From positions 2,170,001 to 2,234,000 of the forward strand of contig OZ245942.1 of assembly GCA_965230065.1 (NCBI GenBank): a stretch of DNA of 64,000 nucleotides, in the 5' to 3' direction. Made by a program: the position numbers and the translations under genes. Shown here one piece after another: positions 17,542-26,925 of this stretch (positions are counted from its first letter, which is position 1; the number at the start of each line of letters is the position of its first letter). This DNA is from G965230065 sp965230065. Its GTDB lineage: Bacteria > Bacteroidota > Bacteroidia > Cytophagales > Cyclobacteriaceae. Under the pieces are notes generated by a model. It did not search any database, had not been told where the DNA came from, and saw only the letters and a program-made list of their open reading frames with translations.

Positions 17542-20487
17542 TCAACCTCCTGATTTGAGGTAAGTAATTAATTGTGCCAACTCTTCTTTTGTCATGCTCT
17601 GCTCCAATCCATCGGGCATCAAAGATTGCCCGGTGTTGGTGAGCGAAGCAATGTCTGTACGAAGAAGTGATTCATCGGTACCGAAAGCCGTGCGCAGTGT
17701 CAGGCTGTTTTCGGTTTCTGCTATCAACCTGCCAGAGATGGAGCGCCCATCGTTGGTCTCCACTGAAATTGCCTGATAAGCCGGATAAACTTCGTAATTG
17801 GGTACCAGGGTGTGCAGCAGCAAGGCGTCAATCGGCTGATTTTTTACACCGGTAAGGTCTGGCCCCACAGCGCCTCCTTCCCCTGCGTAGGTATGACAGG
17901 CAGAGCATGCTTTTTGAAATACCGCCTTTCCCAATGCGGCATCTGCCGAGGTGTCAAAATCCTGGCGGTAAGTTTGATACACCTGCATCCGCCCTCCACC
18001 TTCCAACTCTTTAAACAGCACCCCTGCCTGTTCGCTAATTTCAGGGTTCTTATTATTTATCAAACGCTGGCGGTCTACAGAAGAAATATCAGAAGCCCTG
18101 ATTACGCCTTGTTCTATGGCACCAAACAACACATGGATGAAAGATGGCTTTGAGACCAGCGCCCCAACCACGGCCGACCGAATACGAGGTGTATAGCTAG
18201 CCCAGTTGCTCTTTTCCGTGAGCAACTTTCCGCCCTGTACATCACCTTGCCTTGCTAAAGCAGACACCGCAGCAAGTTGCAGTTCAGGAGGGTTGCGGGA
18301 ATCCAGCAGCTTTTCCAGTACTGCGCCTGTTCTTTCAAAGTCAATATAGCCAAGGAGGGAGATTGCTTTTACGCGTAATCCGGTTTGCTCTTCTTCATCG
18401 TTGGCCAGAGCCACTGTTTTTGTGATAAATTTATCCAATGTTTTCTGATCATTTGCGGAAGCACTTCCCCCCTGAATTGCAAAGAGAAGCCCTTTTGGAG
18501 TAGATTTCATGTCTTCACGTCCGCTGACTCCTTCCGCCAATCCGAGTACCGTGGCAATTCGCCATTCAAAATCGCCCTGGGAAGTAATAGCATCTTGCAA
18601 AAGAACCTGGCAATCGGCCAATGAAGCCCCATTCCCAAATAAGCGTCCTAACTCCTGCATTACCGTGGGAAAAGCGTCTGAATCTGTCGGTTTTTGCGCA
18701 CGAAAAGCCGTTAGGAATTCAGGCAGTCGTGTTCCAATGCCGCTGAGTACCGCTGCCCTTGCCCATGGGGCGGCTCCGTCATGCGCAGCAACCTTTGCCA
18801 GTGCCGGAACCACCTGCTCACCTTTTAAAGAACCTAGTACCAGGGCAGATGCAAAACGAACCCGGGGGTTTTCATCTGTGATGGTAGCAGCTACCGCCTC
18901 AGCAAGCTCGGGGTGTTCTTCACATAAACCCTGAGCCAACAGAACAGCCTGCTCTCGTACTCCGGCTTCCTGATCGGCCAGGGCAGTCTTTACGGTCGCA
19001 ACATCTAAGGCATCCAACGAATGCAACAGCCAAAGTGCCCTTACCCGGCTCTCGGGAAGAGCGGACGCAACGGCAACTTCCCTGAGGAATGGAGCTGATG
19101 AGAGGTCTTTCCGCTCGAGCAACAGCCTGTGGGCCGTTGATCTTACCCATTCTTCAGGCGATTTCAATGCACCAACCAGCTGCGCTATGGAGGCTTCAGC
19201 ACCTAAACCTGAAAAATCACCAGTTTTCTTCTCCTGGAAGTTTTCTGCTACAATTCGGTAGATACGTCCATCGGTCTTACCGCTTTCAAAATCCAGATTT
19301 TCCCGGGCTTCTTCGGGTACGTATGATGGATGGTCAATTACCTTTCGATGCATATCGGCCAGATAGAGTGCCCCATCCGGTCCGTGTTGCAGGAAAACGG
19401 GATTGAACCAGGTATCGGTAGAAGCCAAAAACTCACGGCCTTCATATGGCAATTCAGAGCGGAAGGAAACACCTTCCGGGTGCATGATCTGACGTTGCAC
19501 CAAATTTTGCGCAGGTTCGCAAATAAATGCATTGCCCCGATGGGCTGGTGTGAGGCCCGTGCCATTGAATACCAACAAACCACAAGCTGAGGTAAACGTA
19601 CCCGTATGAGAACGTCCAATCAGGTTCGGCATGAAATCGGCAGTGATGGTGGCATTGCTAATGGGAAAAACTTTGGCATCTGCCTGTACTTTTGAAACAT
19701 TTTGTATGGTTTCGTTGAAAGGGAGATACGGATTGCGACGCAGGTGCCAAGGTTCCAACACAACATGCTGCACAGGGTGCCGATTAGAGCAACCAAAACG
19801 ACGGCCAAAGGGATCAAACGTGAGACCGAATTGACTTTTCCCACCCGTAACTTCAAATTCCAGGGTCTCTGGGTGGAAACGTCCATCTGCTGAGGTATAA
19901 GAAACAGCCGGGCGATCAGGATGCTCGAGTGATGTTACTTCTCCCCCATTCAGACCGCCTGTAATATAGACCCACCCATCCAGGCCAAGGATAGGATAAC
20001 TCATTCGAATTTGAGATGTCTTGGTATCATTAAAGCCGGTCAGCACCACTTTCCTGATATCAGCTACGCCATCGCCATCGGTATCTTTGAGGTAAAAAAT
20101 ATCCGGGGCACAAGTGATAAAAACCCCACCCCGCCAGGGCATCACACCATTTGGATAAGTAAACCCGGTGGCAAACTCTGTCCGGTGGTCGTATTGCCCA
20201 TCTTCGTCCGTATCTTCCAAAAGCGCCACCCGCCCCAGCTTTGTAGGCGTTCCTCCCTCTGGTGGGTCTGGGTACCCACGGTCTTCTACTACATACATAC
20301 GGCGTTCTTCATCAAAGGCGAGTGCCACCGGATCAACTACCAGCGGCTCGGCAGCAATGAGTTCTATGCGCAAACCCGGTTCCAACTGAAAACTTTCCAT
20401 AGCCTCCTGCAACCGCTTATCAGTTTCAGTAGTACAGCTTGTAGTAATTATGAATGAAAAAAGGAAGATAATTGTAAACCTGTTCAT
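17542..20487 (-). CDS. PVC-type heme-binding CxxCH protein with HEAT repeats
   Basis: The 981 residues begin with a lipoprotein-like leader (TTSC), followed by a glucose/sorbosone-dehydrogenase-like beta-propeller (about 35-420; EPLVVDPVALAFDEERRMYVVEDRGYPDPP), HEAT-like helical repeats (about 440-800) and a C-terminal cytochrome c domain with one heme site CSACH near residue 861 and distal region VGPDLTGV. Such proteins are typical of Planctomycetes, Verrucomicrobia and some Bacteroidota and are thought to oxidise sugars, passing electrons to the heme. It is the first gene of the minus-strand run leading into the ceramidase-like and SusCD genes. Confidence 0.9.
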   Translation of the reverse strand: MNRFTIIFLFSFIITTSCTTETDKRLQEAMESFQLEPGLRIELIAAEPLVVDPVALAFDEERRMYVVEDRGYPDPPEGGTPTKLGRVALLEDTDEDGQYDHRTEFATGFTYPNGVMPWRGGVFITCAPDIFYLKDTDGDGVADIRKVVLTGFNDTKTSQIRMSYPILGLDGWVYITGGLNGGEVTSLEHPDRPAVSYTSADGRFHPETLEFEVTGGKSQFGLTFDPFGRRFGCSNRHPVQHVVLEPWHLRRNPYLPFNETIQNVSKVQADAKVFPISNATITADFMPNLIGRSHTGTFTSACGLLVFNGTGLTPAHRGNAFICEPAQNLVQRQIMHPEGVSFRSELPYEGREFLASTDTWFNPVFLQHGPDGALYLADMHRKVIDHPSYVPEEARENLDFESGKTDGRIYRIVAENFQEKKTGDFSGLGAEASIAQLVGALKSPEEWVRSTAHRLLLERKDLSSAPFLREVAVASALPESRVRALWLLHSLDALDVATVKTALADQEAGVREQAVLLAQGLCEEHPELAEAVAATITDENPRVRFASALVLGSLKGEQVVPALAKVAAHDGAAPWARAAVLSGIGTRLPEFLTAFRAQKPTDSDAFPTVMQELGRLFGNGASLADCQVLLQDAITSQGDFEWRIATVLGLAEGVSGREDMKSTPKGLLFAIQGGSASANDQKTLDKFITKTVALANDEEEQTGLRVKAISLLGYIDFERTGAVLEKLLDSRNPPELQLAAVSALARQGDVQGGKLLTEKSNWASYTPRIRSAVVGALVSKPSFIHVLFGAIEQGVIRASDISSVDRQRLINNKNPEISEQAGVLFKELEGGGRMQVYQTYRQDFDTSADAALGKAVFQKACSACHTYAGEGGAVGPDLTGVKNQPIDALLLHTLVPNYEVYPAYQAISVETNDGRSISGRLIAETENSLTLRTAFGTDESLLRTDIASLTNTGQSLMPDGLEQSMTKEELAQLITYLKSGG

Positions 20488-20600
20488 TCGGTGGTTTTGA
20501 AAAGAGGCATAAAAAATTTTACAATAGCAAAAAATACATAAAAGTCGTATTTAATCATAAAAACTTTAGAAATTTGATAAAAGGCTAGAATAGATAAATC

Positions 20601-22034
20601 ATGGCTTCCGTAGAACAAATATCGGTTTTTGATATTCTGAAAATAGGCATTGGTCCTTCCAGTTCACATACGCTGGGGCCATGGCGGGCTGTACAACGGT
20701 TTTTGAAAGATGCGGAAGAAACCAACATTTTTGACAAAATAACCGGAGTGCAGGTAAAACTCTATGGCTCCCTGGCCAAAACCGGGAAAGGCCACAGCAC
20801 CGATATGGCTGTCATCCTCAGTTTATCAGGGAAAGAAATTGAAACCATAGATACGGACTTCATCAGCCAGAAAGTAGAACAAATCAGGCAGGAAAAAACC
20901 ATAAAACTACTGGGCAAAAAACCTATTCCTTTTGACCCTGAAAATGATATTATTTTCCTTTTTCAGGAAAAATTATCTTTCCACCCCAATGGCATACAAT
21001 TCATCGCTTCTGTCGAGAATGCTGATAATTTTCAGGAAACGTATTATTCTATCGGTGGTGGATTTGTTGTGAAGGAAGGAGAGCATGTAAATGACAAAGC
21101 ACAGGTGAAGCTGCCCTATCCCTGTTCCCAACCTAAAGAAATGCTGGGCTATTGCACAGAAAACAACTGCTCTGTTTTTGACATTGTCTGGAAAAACGAA
21201 CAAGCCTGGCGAAAACCGGAGGAAATAGAAGGTGGCCTGCTCAAAATCTGGGAGGTGATGAAAGCGTGTGTATACAAAGGATGCCATGCCGAAGGCAAAT
21301 TGCCTGGGGGGTTGAACGTAAAACGTCGGGCATCCGAACTTGCCAAAAAATTGATAAAAAGCAGCGATTATCAAAATCAGAAAGAATGGCTACAACAACT
21401 CATGCAAGCCGACTACGGTTTCCCTGAAATTCTGAAATGGATTTCCTGCTTTGCCATTGCCGTGAATGAAGAAAATGCTGCTTTTGGCCGGGTGGTAACG
21501 GCCCCCACCAACGGAGCGGCAGGCGTGATTCCGTCAGTTTTGATGTACTACCTTTGCTTTTGTGCCAAAGAAGAGAATAAAGAGGATATTGTGCGTTTTC
21601 TCTTGGTAACCGGCGAAATTGGTTCCTATTTCAAAAAGGGAGCGACCATCTCTGCGGCCATGGGAGGCTGCCAGGCTGAAATTGGTGTTTCTTCTTCTAT
21701 GGCAGCGGCGGCACTCACCGCTTGTTTAGGCGGGAGCGTAGAACAAGTACTTATGGCAGCGGAAATATCCATGGAGCACCACCTGGGCCTCACCTGCGAC
21801 CCGGTGAGCGGACTGGTACAAATTCCTTGCATTGAAAGAAACTCTATGGGTGCCATCAAGGCCATCACCGCCAGCCACATCGCCCTGGAAAGCGACCCCA
21901 AACAGGCCAAAGTTTCGCTGGACAATGTAATCAAAACCATGTGGGAAACGGCCCGGGACATGAACGAAAAATACAAGGAAACTTCCGAAGGTGGGCTGGC
22001 GGTCAACATTCCGGTGAACGTGCCGGAGTGTTAG
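20601..22034 (+). CDS. sdaA: L-serine ammonia-lyase (iron-sulfur, single chain)
   Basis: The 477-residue protein is the one-chain form of iron-sulfur L-serine dehydratase: the N-terminal beta domain opens with ISVFDILKIGIGPSSSHTLGP (GPSSSHT at 18-24) and the C-terminal alpha domain has TAPTNGAAGVIPSVL, MGGCQAEIGVSSSMAAAAL and LTCDPVSGLVQIPCIERN, which holds cysteines expected to bind a [4Fe-4S] cluster. It converts L-serine to pyruvate and ammonia in the cytosol. It reads divergently from the cytochrome gene with 113 bp between them. Confidence 0.95.
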   Translation: MASVEQISVFDILKIGIGPSSSHTLGPWRAVQRFLKDAEETNIFDKITGVQVKLYGSLAKTGKGHSTDMAVILSLSGKEIETIDTDFISQKVEQIRQEKTIKLLGKKPIPFDPENDIIFLFQEKLSFHPNGIQFIASVENADNFQETYYSIGGGFVVKEGEHVNDKAQVKLPYPCSQPKEMLGYCTENNCSVFDIVWKNEQAWRKPEEIEGGLLKIWEVMKACVYKGCHAEGKLPGGLNVKRRASELAKKLIKSSDYQNQKEWLQQLMQADYGFPEILKWISCFAIAVNEENAAFGRVVTAPTNGAAGVIPSVLMYYLCFCAKEENKEDIVRFLLVTGEIGSYFKKGATISAAMGGCQAEIGVSSSMAAAALTACLGGSVEQVLMAAEISMEHHLGLTCDPVSGLVQIPCIERNSMGAIKAITASHIALESDPKQAKVSLDNVIKTMWETARDMNEKYKETSEGGLAVNIPVNVPEC

Positions 22035-22114
22035 CATGGTCTTTAAGTGTCCGCCAATTCTCGCAAGGCGCACAAGAAGTGGCGGACACATCTGGTTAAA
22101 TATCAACGAATCAG

Positions 22115-22176
22115 CCCCTCCAGGTTTCAGCGGTTTTATTTCTAAAAAGCATCATTATCGCTAAAACCTGGAGGGG
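22115..22176. repeat. Dispersed palindrome, copy 1
   Basis: Eighteen-base arms at 22115-22132 and 22159-22176 differ at one base. A related palindrome lies at 52257-52321; both contain CCAGGTTTCAGCG and, in opposite orientation, GCTTTTTAG in the loop. A T run follows at 22184-22190, so this copy may also terminate sdaA transcripts. An additional short inverted pair (22048-22056 with 22080-22088) lies directly before it. Confidence 0.7.
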
Positions 22177-22189
22177 CACGCATCTTTTT

Positions 22190-23002
22190 TTACCGCCCCA
22201 CCCGCCAAAACTGGTCATCAAACCGGCGGGGAAAAGGAAAAGGTTTATGTTTTTCTTTGAAAGGAATCATTTGCTGCATTGCATTGAAGCCGCCTCCTGA
22301 AAAAATGCGGTCGGCCAAAGGAAACCAGTCGGCAGCCGGAAAGTCAAACAGGACAGGATATGGGCAATTTTCTATCGGTTGGTCAGTAATTACCAGAAAA
22401 CCTGGGTTTACTTTTTCAATCCTGGCCTGGTCTTCGGCATAGCGGATGAGGCTTTCTATTTCTTCCGGATGAAAGCTGTGTACAATGAGCCAGAGGGGTT
22501 TTTGAAATTGATGTGTAACCCTCGCAGGGTTAGGTACCAGATACTGAATATTGGTTGAAACAATCTCTTTCGCACATTTTTTTAAATAGCCTAAATGGTC
22601 TGCTTCCAATGCTTCTAACTGGTACACTTTTTCAAAAAAAAGCGGAGTAGAATTCTTAATCAGAGGTGCATAGTTTTTCCAAATCAACCGCCGGGCAATG
22701 TGGTTCAATTTTAAGTTTGTGGCCGAAAGCCATGACAATTCCCCCAAAATGCCCATCGGGAAAGTGTCTATGTAAATTTCAGAAAAAGAATGATTGTCAA
22801 TAATAGCCTGCAAAGCCAATGAATAATCTACTGCCTCTTTATTTTCTGCTGGCAAATAAACCAACTGATTTTCAGCAAAAAGATGATGTGCCAGCGGATT
22901 GGCTGAAGCTATGATGTAATCGGTAACTTCAAATTGTGCGATGAAAGCCTGGATACGGGTGAGGTGCCCCAGCCCACCGCCCATGCCGTAAAACAAAATC
23001 AT
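22190..23002 (-). CDS. Glycosyltransferase-like protein (GT-B, MurG-like)
   Basis: The 270-residue protein starts MILFYGMGGGLGHLTR, the glycine-rich N-terminal loop seen in GT-B glycosyltransferases of the MurG type, and ends with DRIFSGGGFNAMQQMI, which resembles the GGxN donor-site motif. The middle is poorly conserved. It may be a diverged transferase acting on a cell-surface or secondary glycan; no substrate can be given. It overlaps the preceding lipoprotein gene by 4 nt (ATGA) and belongs with the glycosyltransferase ending at 23612. Confidence 0.6.
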   Translation of the reverse strand: MILFYGMGGGLGHLTRIQAFIAQFEVTDYIIASANPLAHHLFAENQLVYLPAENKEAVDYSLALQAIIDNHSFSEIYIDTFPMGILGELSWLSATNLKLNHIARRLIWKNYAPLIKNSTPLFFEKVYQLEALEADHLGYLKKCAKEIVSTNIQYLVPNPARVTHQFQKPLWLIVHSFHPEEIESLIRYAEDQARIEKVNPGFLVITDQPIENCPYPVLFDFPAADWFPLADRIFSGGGFNAMQQMIPFKEKHKPFPFPRRFDDQFWRVGR

Positions 23003-23640
23003 GGGTTTGCATTCACCAGTTCAGCCATGATGACATAACTTTCATCAGGAGTCAGTTTTTCCAGTTTCAGCACTCCGGCTGCCGTGGAATAACCAAGCCC
23101 TGAAACCAAATATTCATCCCCGATTTTGACAGGTGCATTGGTTTCTGTGGGTATTCTCAAAGAAAAAATCTCTTCCCCCGCTTCTTCCACCTTGATGCGG
23201 TTGTCTTCTTTCAGTTTGACTTCAAAAGCATTGGTCATTTCCTCATTGTTGGCGATTTTTATTTTGCCATCATAAAGCTTCACTTTCCACAGCAAACTTT
23301 CTGTTCCATTCCGCAGCTTAAAGCCATCGTCTTTGTACTTTACCGAATAAAGATGGGTGTTGTTCTGGTCGTAATATTTCCGTTTGTCTTCTTTCAATAT
23401 TCCAAACAAATTCAGTTCGGGTGTATTGATGGTAATTTCTTCTCCACCCAGCTTTATTTCTGCCAGATTGGTATTTTTGGCTGTGTTGATGTACACAAAT
23501 TTTTCGGTTGTGTAGTTGGCGCTGGCACTTATTTCTTCCAACGGATTTTCTGTTTCAGAAGAAGTTTCAGTGCTGTCGCTGTTACAACCCAACAGCAATA
23601 TTCCTATTAAACTAAATATCCAAAATCCTTTCATAAGCAT
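22999..23640 (-). CDS. Lipoprotein of unknown function
   Basis: I do not recognise the family. The 213 residues open with a clear lipoprotein leader (FWIFSLIGILLLGCNSDS, lipobox LLGC). The rest is beta-rich and charged, with repeated short segments of the form LFGILKEDKRKYYD and GTESLLWKVKLYDGKIK, suggesting a small extracytoplasmic beta fold. The ATG two codons further in (23634) is an equally good start. The 5' end overlaps the glycosyltransferase gene by about 29 nt, and the 3' end overlaps the next gene by 4 nt, so all three are one translation-coupled operon. Confidence 0.7.
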   Translation of the reverse strand: MLMKGFWIFSLIGILLLGCNSDSTETSSETENPLEEISASANYTTEKFVYINTAKNTNLAEIKLGGEEITINTPELNLFGILKEDKRKYYDQNNTHLYSVKYKDDGFKLRNGTESLLWKVKLYDGKIKIANNEEMTNAFEVKLKEDNRIKVEEAGEEIFSLRIPTETNAPVKIGDEYLVSGLGYSTAAGVLKLEKLTPDESYVIMAELVNANP

Positions 23641-24721
23641 TCAATTCATTTTCCAGATTATATTCTTGTACAATTGTGGTTTTAATCGCTTGCTGCATTT
23701 GTTGCCTTTCTTCTGCACTCATTTGGGCGAAGCGGTAAAAGGCTTTCCGGCATTGGTCGGCATTACCTGGCTCAAAAAGCAACCCGTTGATGCCATCTTT
23801 AATTACATCTTTCATGCCATCTACCCGGGAGGCAATGGCTGGAATACCTAAAGCCCCGGCTTCCAGCAAAACGTTGGGCATGCCGTCGTAAAATGAAGGG
23901 AGCGCCAACAAGTCGCAGCAGAGATAATGTTTCAGCAATTCAAAGCGGTCCAGAAAATCGTAGCGGGTGAAAGCGATTTCCTGTGTTTCCAGCAAATCAG
24001 CTATTTCTTCGGTTTGTTCGCCCACCAGCAAATAATGATACCGCTCTTTAATGGCTGTTTTAGATAAGCTTTCCAGCAAAAACTTTACTCCTTTTTTAGC
24101 TTTGAGCTGACCGAAGATACCCACGCAAAACTTGTCTTGCAAATGCTGTTCTCTCCAATTTTTGGCAAAATCCTGTTCACTCACACTGGGCTGCCATTTT
24201 TCTGCGTCTATGCCATTGGGCACAAAATACACCTCTTTTTTGTCAAACAATCGCTGGATTTTTTGTTGTTTATCGGAGGTTACCGTGCACACCTTGTAAG
24301 ACTGTGCCAAGGCCTCGGCCAGCAGTTGCTTTTTCCGGGGTGTGAACAAAGCATGGTCAAAATCATTACCACGGATGAGCGTAACGAGCGGAATATGCAG
24401 CCATTTGGCATACACAGGAGCCGACAGCATTGACAAGTAGCCACCGAAACATACAATGGCTGAGGTATTTTCATACTGACCCAACAAATGCCAGGCTCGA
24501 TGCAGGGTGTGTGATTCGCTGTCTTCATAAGGCACGGGCTGGTAGGAGCCGTTTTGTTGGCGAACCAATGTATTTTTGCCAGCACTTTCGGTAAAGTGTA
24601 AAATATCAATCTCAAAACCTTTGGTGCGCAACCCATGCACCAGCCTGTCGCACGACTGGGCCATGCCGCCCCGTTGGGGAGGGTAGTTATCGGTGAGCCA
24701 GAGTAGTTTTTTTGTTTTCAT
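23612..24721 (-). CDS. Glycosyltransferase family 4 protein
   Basis: The 369-residue cytosolic protein has the GT-B layout of GT4 enzymes: an N-terminal acceptor domain (LLWLTDNYPPQRGGMAQSCDRL) and a C-terminal nucleotide-sugar domain with VGIFGQLKAKKGVKFLLESL and the ALPSFYDGMPNVLLEAGALGIPAIAS stretch carrying the conserved E-x7-E-type motif. It transfers a sugar from an activated donor to an unknown acceptor. It is the first gene of a three-gene overlapping operon with a lipoprotein and a second transferase-like gene. Confidence 0.9.
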   Translation of the reverse strand: MKTKKLLWLTDNYPPQRGGMAQSCDRLVHGLRTKGFEIDILHFTESAGKNTLVRQQNGSYQPVPYEDSESHTLHRAWHLLGQYENTSAIVCFGGYLSMLSAPVYAKWLHIPLVTLIRGNDFDHALFTPRKKQLLAEALAQSYKVCTVTSDKQQKIQRLFDKKEVYFVPNGIDAEKWQPSVSEQDFAKNWREQHLQDKFCVGIFGQLKAKKGVKFLLESLSKTAIKERYHYLLVGEQTEEIADLLETQEIAFTRYDFLDRFELLKHYLCCDLLALPSFYDGMPNVLLEAGALGIPAIASRVDGMKDVIKDGINGLLFEPGNADQCRKAFYRFAQMSAEERQQMQQAIKTTIVQEYNLENELNAYERILDI

Positions 24722-24893
24722 TTAGTACTGCGTCAGCTGAATCATACAAAACAACCTACAATTTTGGTGCTTCCGAGGTTTTAAAAAATTTTGAAAGTTT
24801 TATATCTATGAGTAGCTTTTCAATTAAAAAAAATAACAAAAAGGCTCTCTATATGTGAACAACATTAGAGCTGGAAAATCAAATTTATAGTTT

Positions 24894-26846
24894 ATGAAAA
24901 AAGATCAACCTCAAGAACAGGATTTATTGGACTTAATTAATCGGCTTGAGAGAAATATAGAGATTAATTTGAAAATAGGTTCAGTATTAGATGTTGGTGA
25001 TGAATCCTTAAATGTATTTAAGCATTTGTCTGAATTATTAGTTGAATTGAAAAATTATATTAGTGATGAGAAATTGAAAAAAAATTATGCAAATCAATTC
25101 TATTCTGATATTTCAAATATACAAGATCATATAGGTTACTCATCAGATTTAGATATTGAAAAACATATAAAATCTCGTGAATCTGAGGATTCTAATTGGA
25201 AAATCAATGATAAACGAAGTTTTAGAAGTGGCAGACATGAGTATTTGCAGCCAGCTGTAAATAGATTCGTTTTCAATCTTAATTTTTTTAAGAAAATTGA
25301 TTTTTTTAATAATAATCTTGTAGTCATTGGGGCAAATGGAAGTGGAAAGACAACAATGGCTGACAAGTTCAAGAAATATCTAAAAAACAATGGGGTAGTC
25401 ATCTCGGCACAAAGAATTCTTTTAATCCCGTACAATGATACATTATATAATGCTGACATTACAGCTAATAAACTCAAAGAATCCCAGGTAATTGAAAAAT
25501 CAAATAGGGAAGAGAATGAATTTGAGAATCTTAGAAAAGAGTTCAGTTTGGTTTTAAGAAATTTATTAGCTGAAAATATAAAGGAAGGCCATTCTTACAT
25601 TAAGAAATCAAAAGAAAATTCAGAAAAGGAACTTGGAAAACCTATAGAAACTAGGCTAGACAAGACTATAAAACTTTGGAGTTCTTTAAATGAGCATTTA
25701 TCTATTGAATGTATAGATGGAATGAATTTAATTGCAAAAGGTCCAGATACAGCCCCCTACTCAGTTAGCAAAATGAGCGACGGTGAAAAGACCATGCTTT
25801 ATTCAATTGCTCAAGTGCTTCAGGCTCCTGAAAATGGGTTTATCGTCATTGATGAGCCAGAACTATATTTACATAAGACCATTTTATTCAAATTATGGGA
25901 TGTTTTGGAGTCAGAACGTAAAGATTGCTTATTTATATATTTAACTCACGATTTAGATTTTGCCACAAGCAGAATAACAGCAAAAAAAGTATGGGTAAAA
26001 TCTTTTATCCCCCCGGAAAATTGGACAATAGAGGAAATACCTGAAAATGAAATTCCTAAATCTCTTTTATTAAAATTACTTGGCAGTAGGAAAAATATAC
26101 TCTTTTGTGAGGGGGGGTACGGAAAGGAGGATGAAAGAATATATTCAATTTTATTCCCTGAGTTTACTGTTGTGCCCGTAGGAGGCTGTATAAATGTAAT
26201 TAACTATACTAAAGCATTCAATAAACTTCCTAATATCACTACAAAGGCATTTGGTATAATTGACTCTGACCATTACGGAGGACGACTTGACAATCTAAAA
26301 GGTGATAATATTTTTTGTTTATTAGTACCCGAAATAGAGAGTTTATTATATGGGGAGCAATTTTTAGATTTCTATGGAAAACGTGTTTTAGCAACCGAAT
26401 CAAATATCGCCAAGTTTAAAAGTAAAACCATTGAACTGCTGAAAAAAGAAAAAATATTGCAGGCTTCAAATTATGTGAGTGCGAAAATAGATTTTTTCCT
26501 CAAAGATTCTAATGTACCCAAAGGCAACAACCTACAGGAAGTGGAAGATAATTTTACTACATTTTCAAAAAAAATAAACATCAAAGAATGGTATAATGAG
26601 AGGTTAGAGCAAATAGAAGAAGTTATTAACAATAACGATTATAAGTCGGCAATAAAATTATTTAATATCAAAGGAGGGTTACTTCCGCTTGTTAAAACTT
26701 ATTTTGGGACTGATAACTTTAAAGAAAAAGCTATTGAGTTATTAAAAAATGATTCAGAATCTCATAAATCAATCTTGAAATTTATTCCGGATGAAATAAA
26801 AAAAGCAGGTAGGAATGATGGACTTAGAGAGAAATCAGATCAATAG
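24894..26846 (+). CDS. AAA/ABC-type ATPase fused to DUF4435 (TOPRIM-like), PARIS-like
   Basis: The 650-residue protein has a helical N-terminus (1-130), a P-loop GANGSGKTT near residue 146, an ABC-type signature region MSDGEKTML near 300, Walker B FIVIDEPELYL near 315 and a switch His in LTHDLDF. From about residue 400 the sequence changes to a DUF4435-type domain: ILFCEGGYGKEDERI supplies the Glu of a TOPRIM site and FGIIDSDHYGG near 453 the DxD. This order, ATPase then DUF4435, is that of AriA and AriB of the PARIS anti-phage system, which also exist as one fused gene. The gene is clearly more AT-rich than its neighbours and stands alone, fitting horizontal transfer. A non-PARIS OLD-like nuclease is the alternative. 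Confidence 0.7.
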   Translation: MKKDQPQEQDLLDLINRLERNIEINLKIGSVLDVGDESLNVFKHLSELLVELKNYISDEKLKKNYANQFYSDISNIQDHIGYSSDLDIEKHIKSRESEDSNWKINDKRSFRSGRHEYLQPAVNRFVFNLNFFKKIDFFNNNLVVIGANGSGKTTMADKFKKYLKNNGVVISAQRILLIPYNDTLYNADITANKLKESQVIEKSNREENEFENLRKEFSLVLRNLLAENIKEGHSYIKKSKENSEKELGKPIETRLDKTIKLWSSLNEHLSIECIDGMNLIAKGPDTAPYSVSKMSDGEKTMLYSIAQVLQAPENGFIVIDEPELYLHKTILFKLWDVLESERKDCLFIYLTHDLDFATSRITAKKVWVKSFIPPENWTIEEIPENEIPKSLLLKLLGSRKNILFCEGGYGKEDERIYSILFPEFTVVPVGGCINVINYTKAFNKLPNITTKAFGIIDSDHYGGRLDNLKGDNIFCLLVPEIESLLYGEQFLDFYGKRVLATESNIAKFKSKTIELLKKEKILQASNYVSAKIDFFLKDSNVPKGNNLQEVEDNFTTFSKKINIKEWYNERLEQIEEVINNNDYKSAIKLFNIKGGLLPLVKTYFGTDNFKEKAIELLKNDSESHKSILKFIPDEIKKAGRNDGLREKSDQ

Positions 26847-26925
26847 TTCAAACTGGAAAATAATATCTTCTTCAATTGAAGTATAAATAATTAACAAATT
26901 GCTGCCCGAGTATAAATATTTTTCC

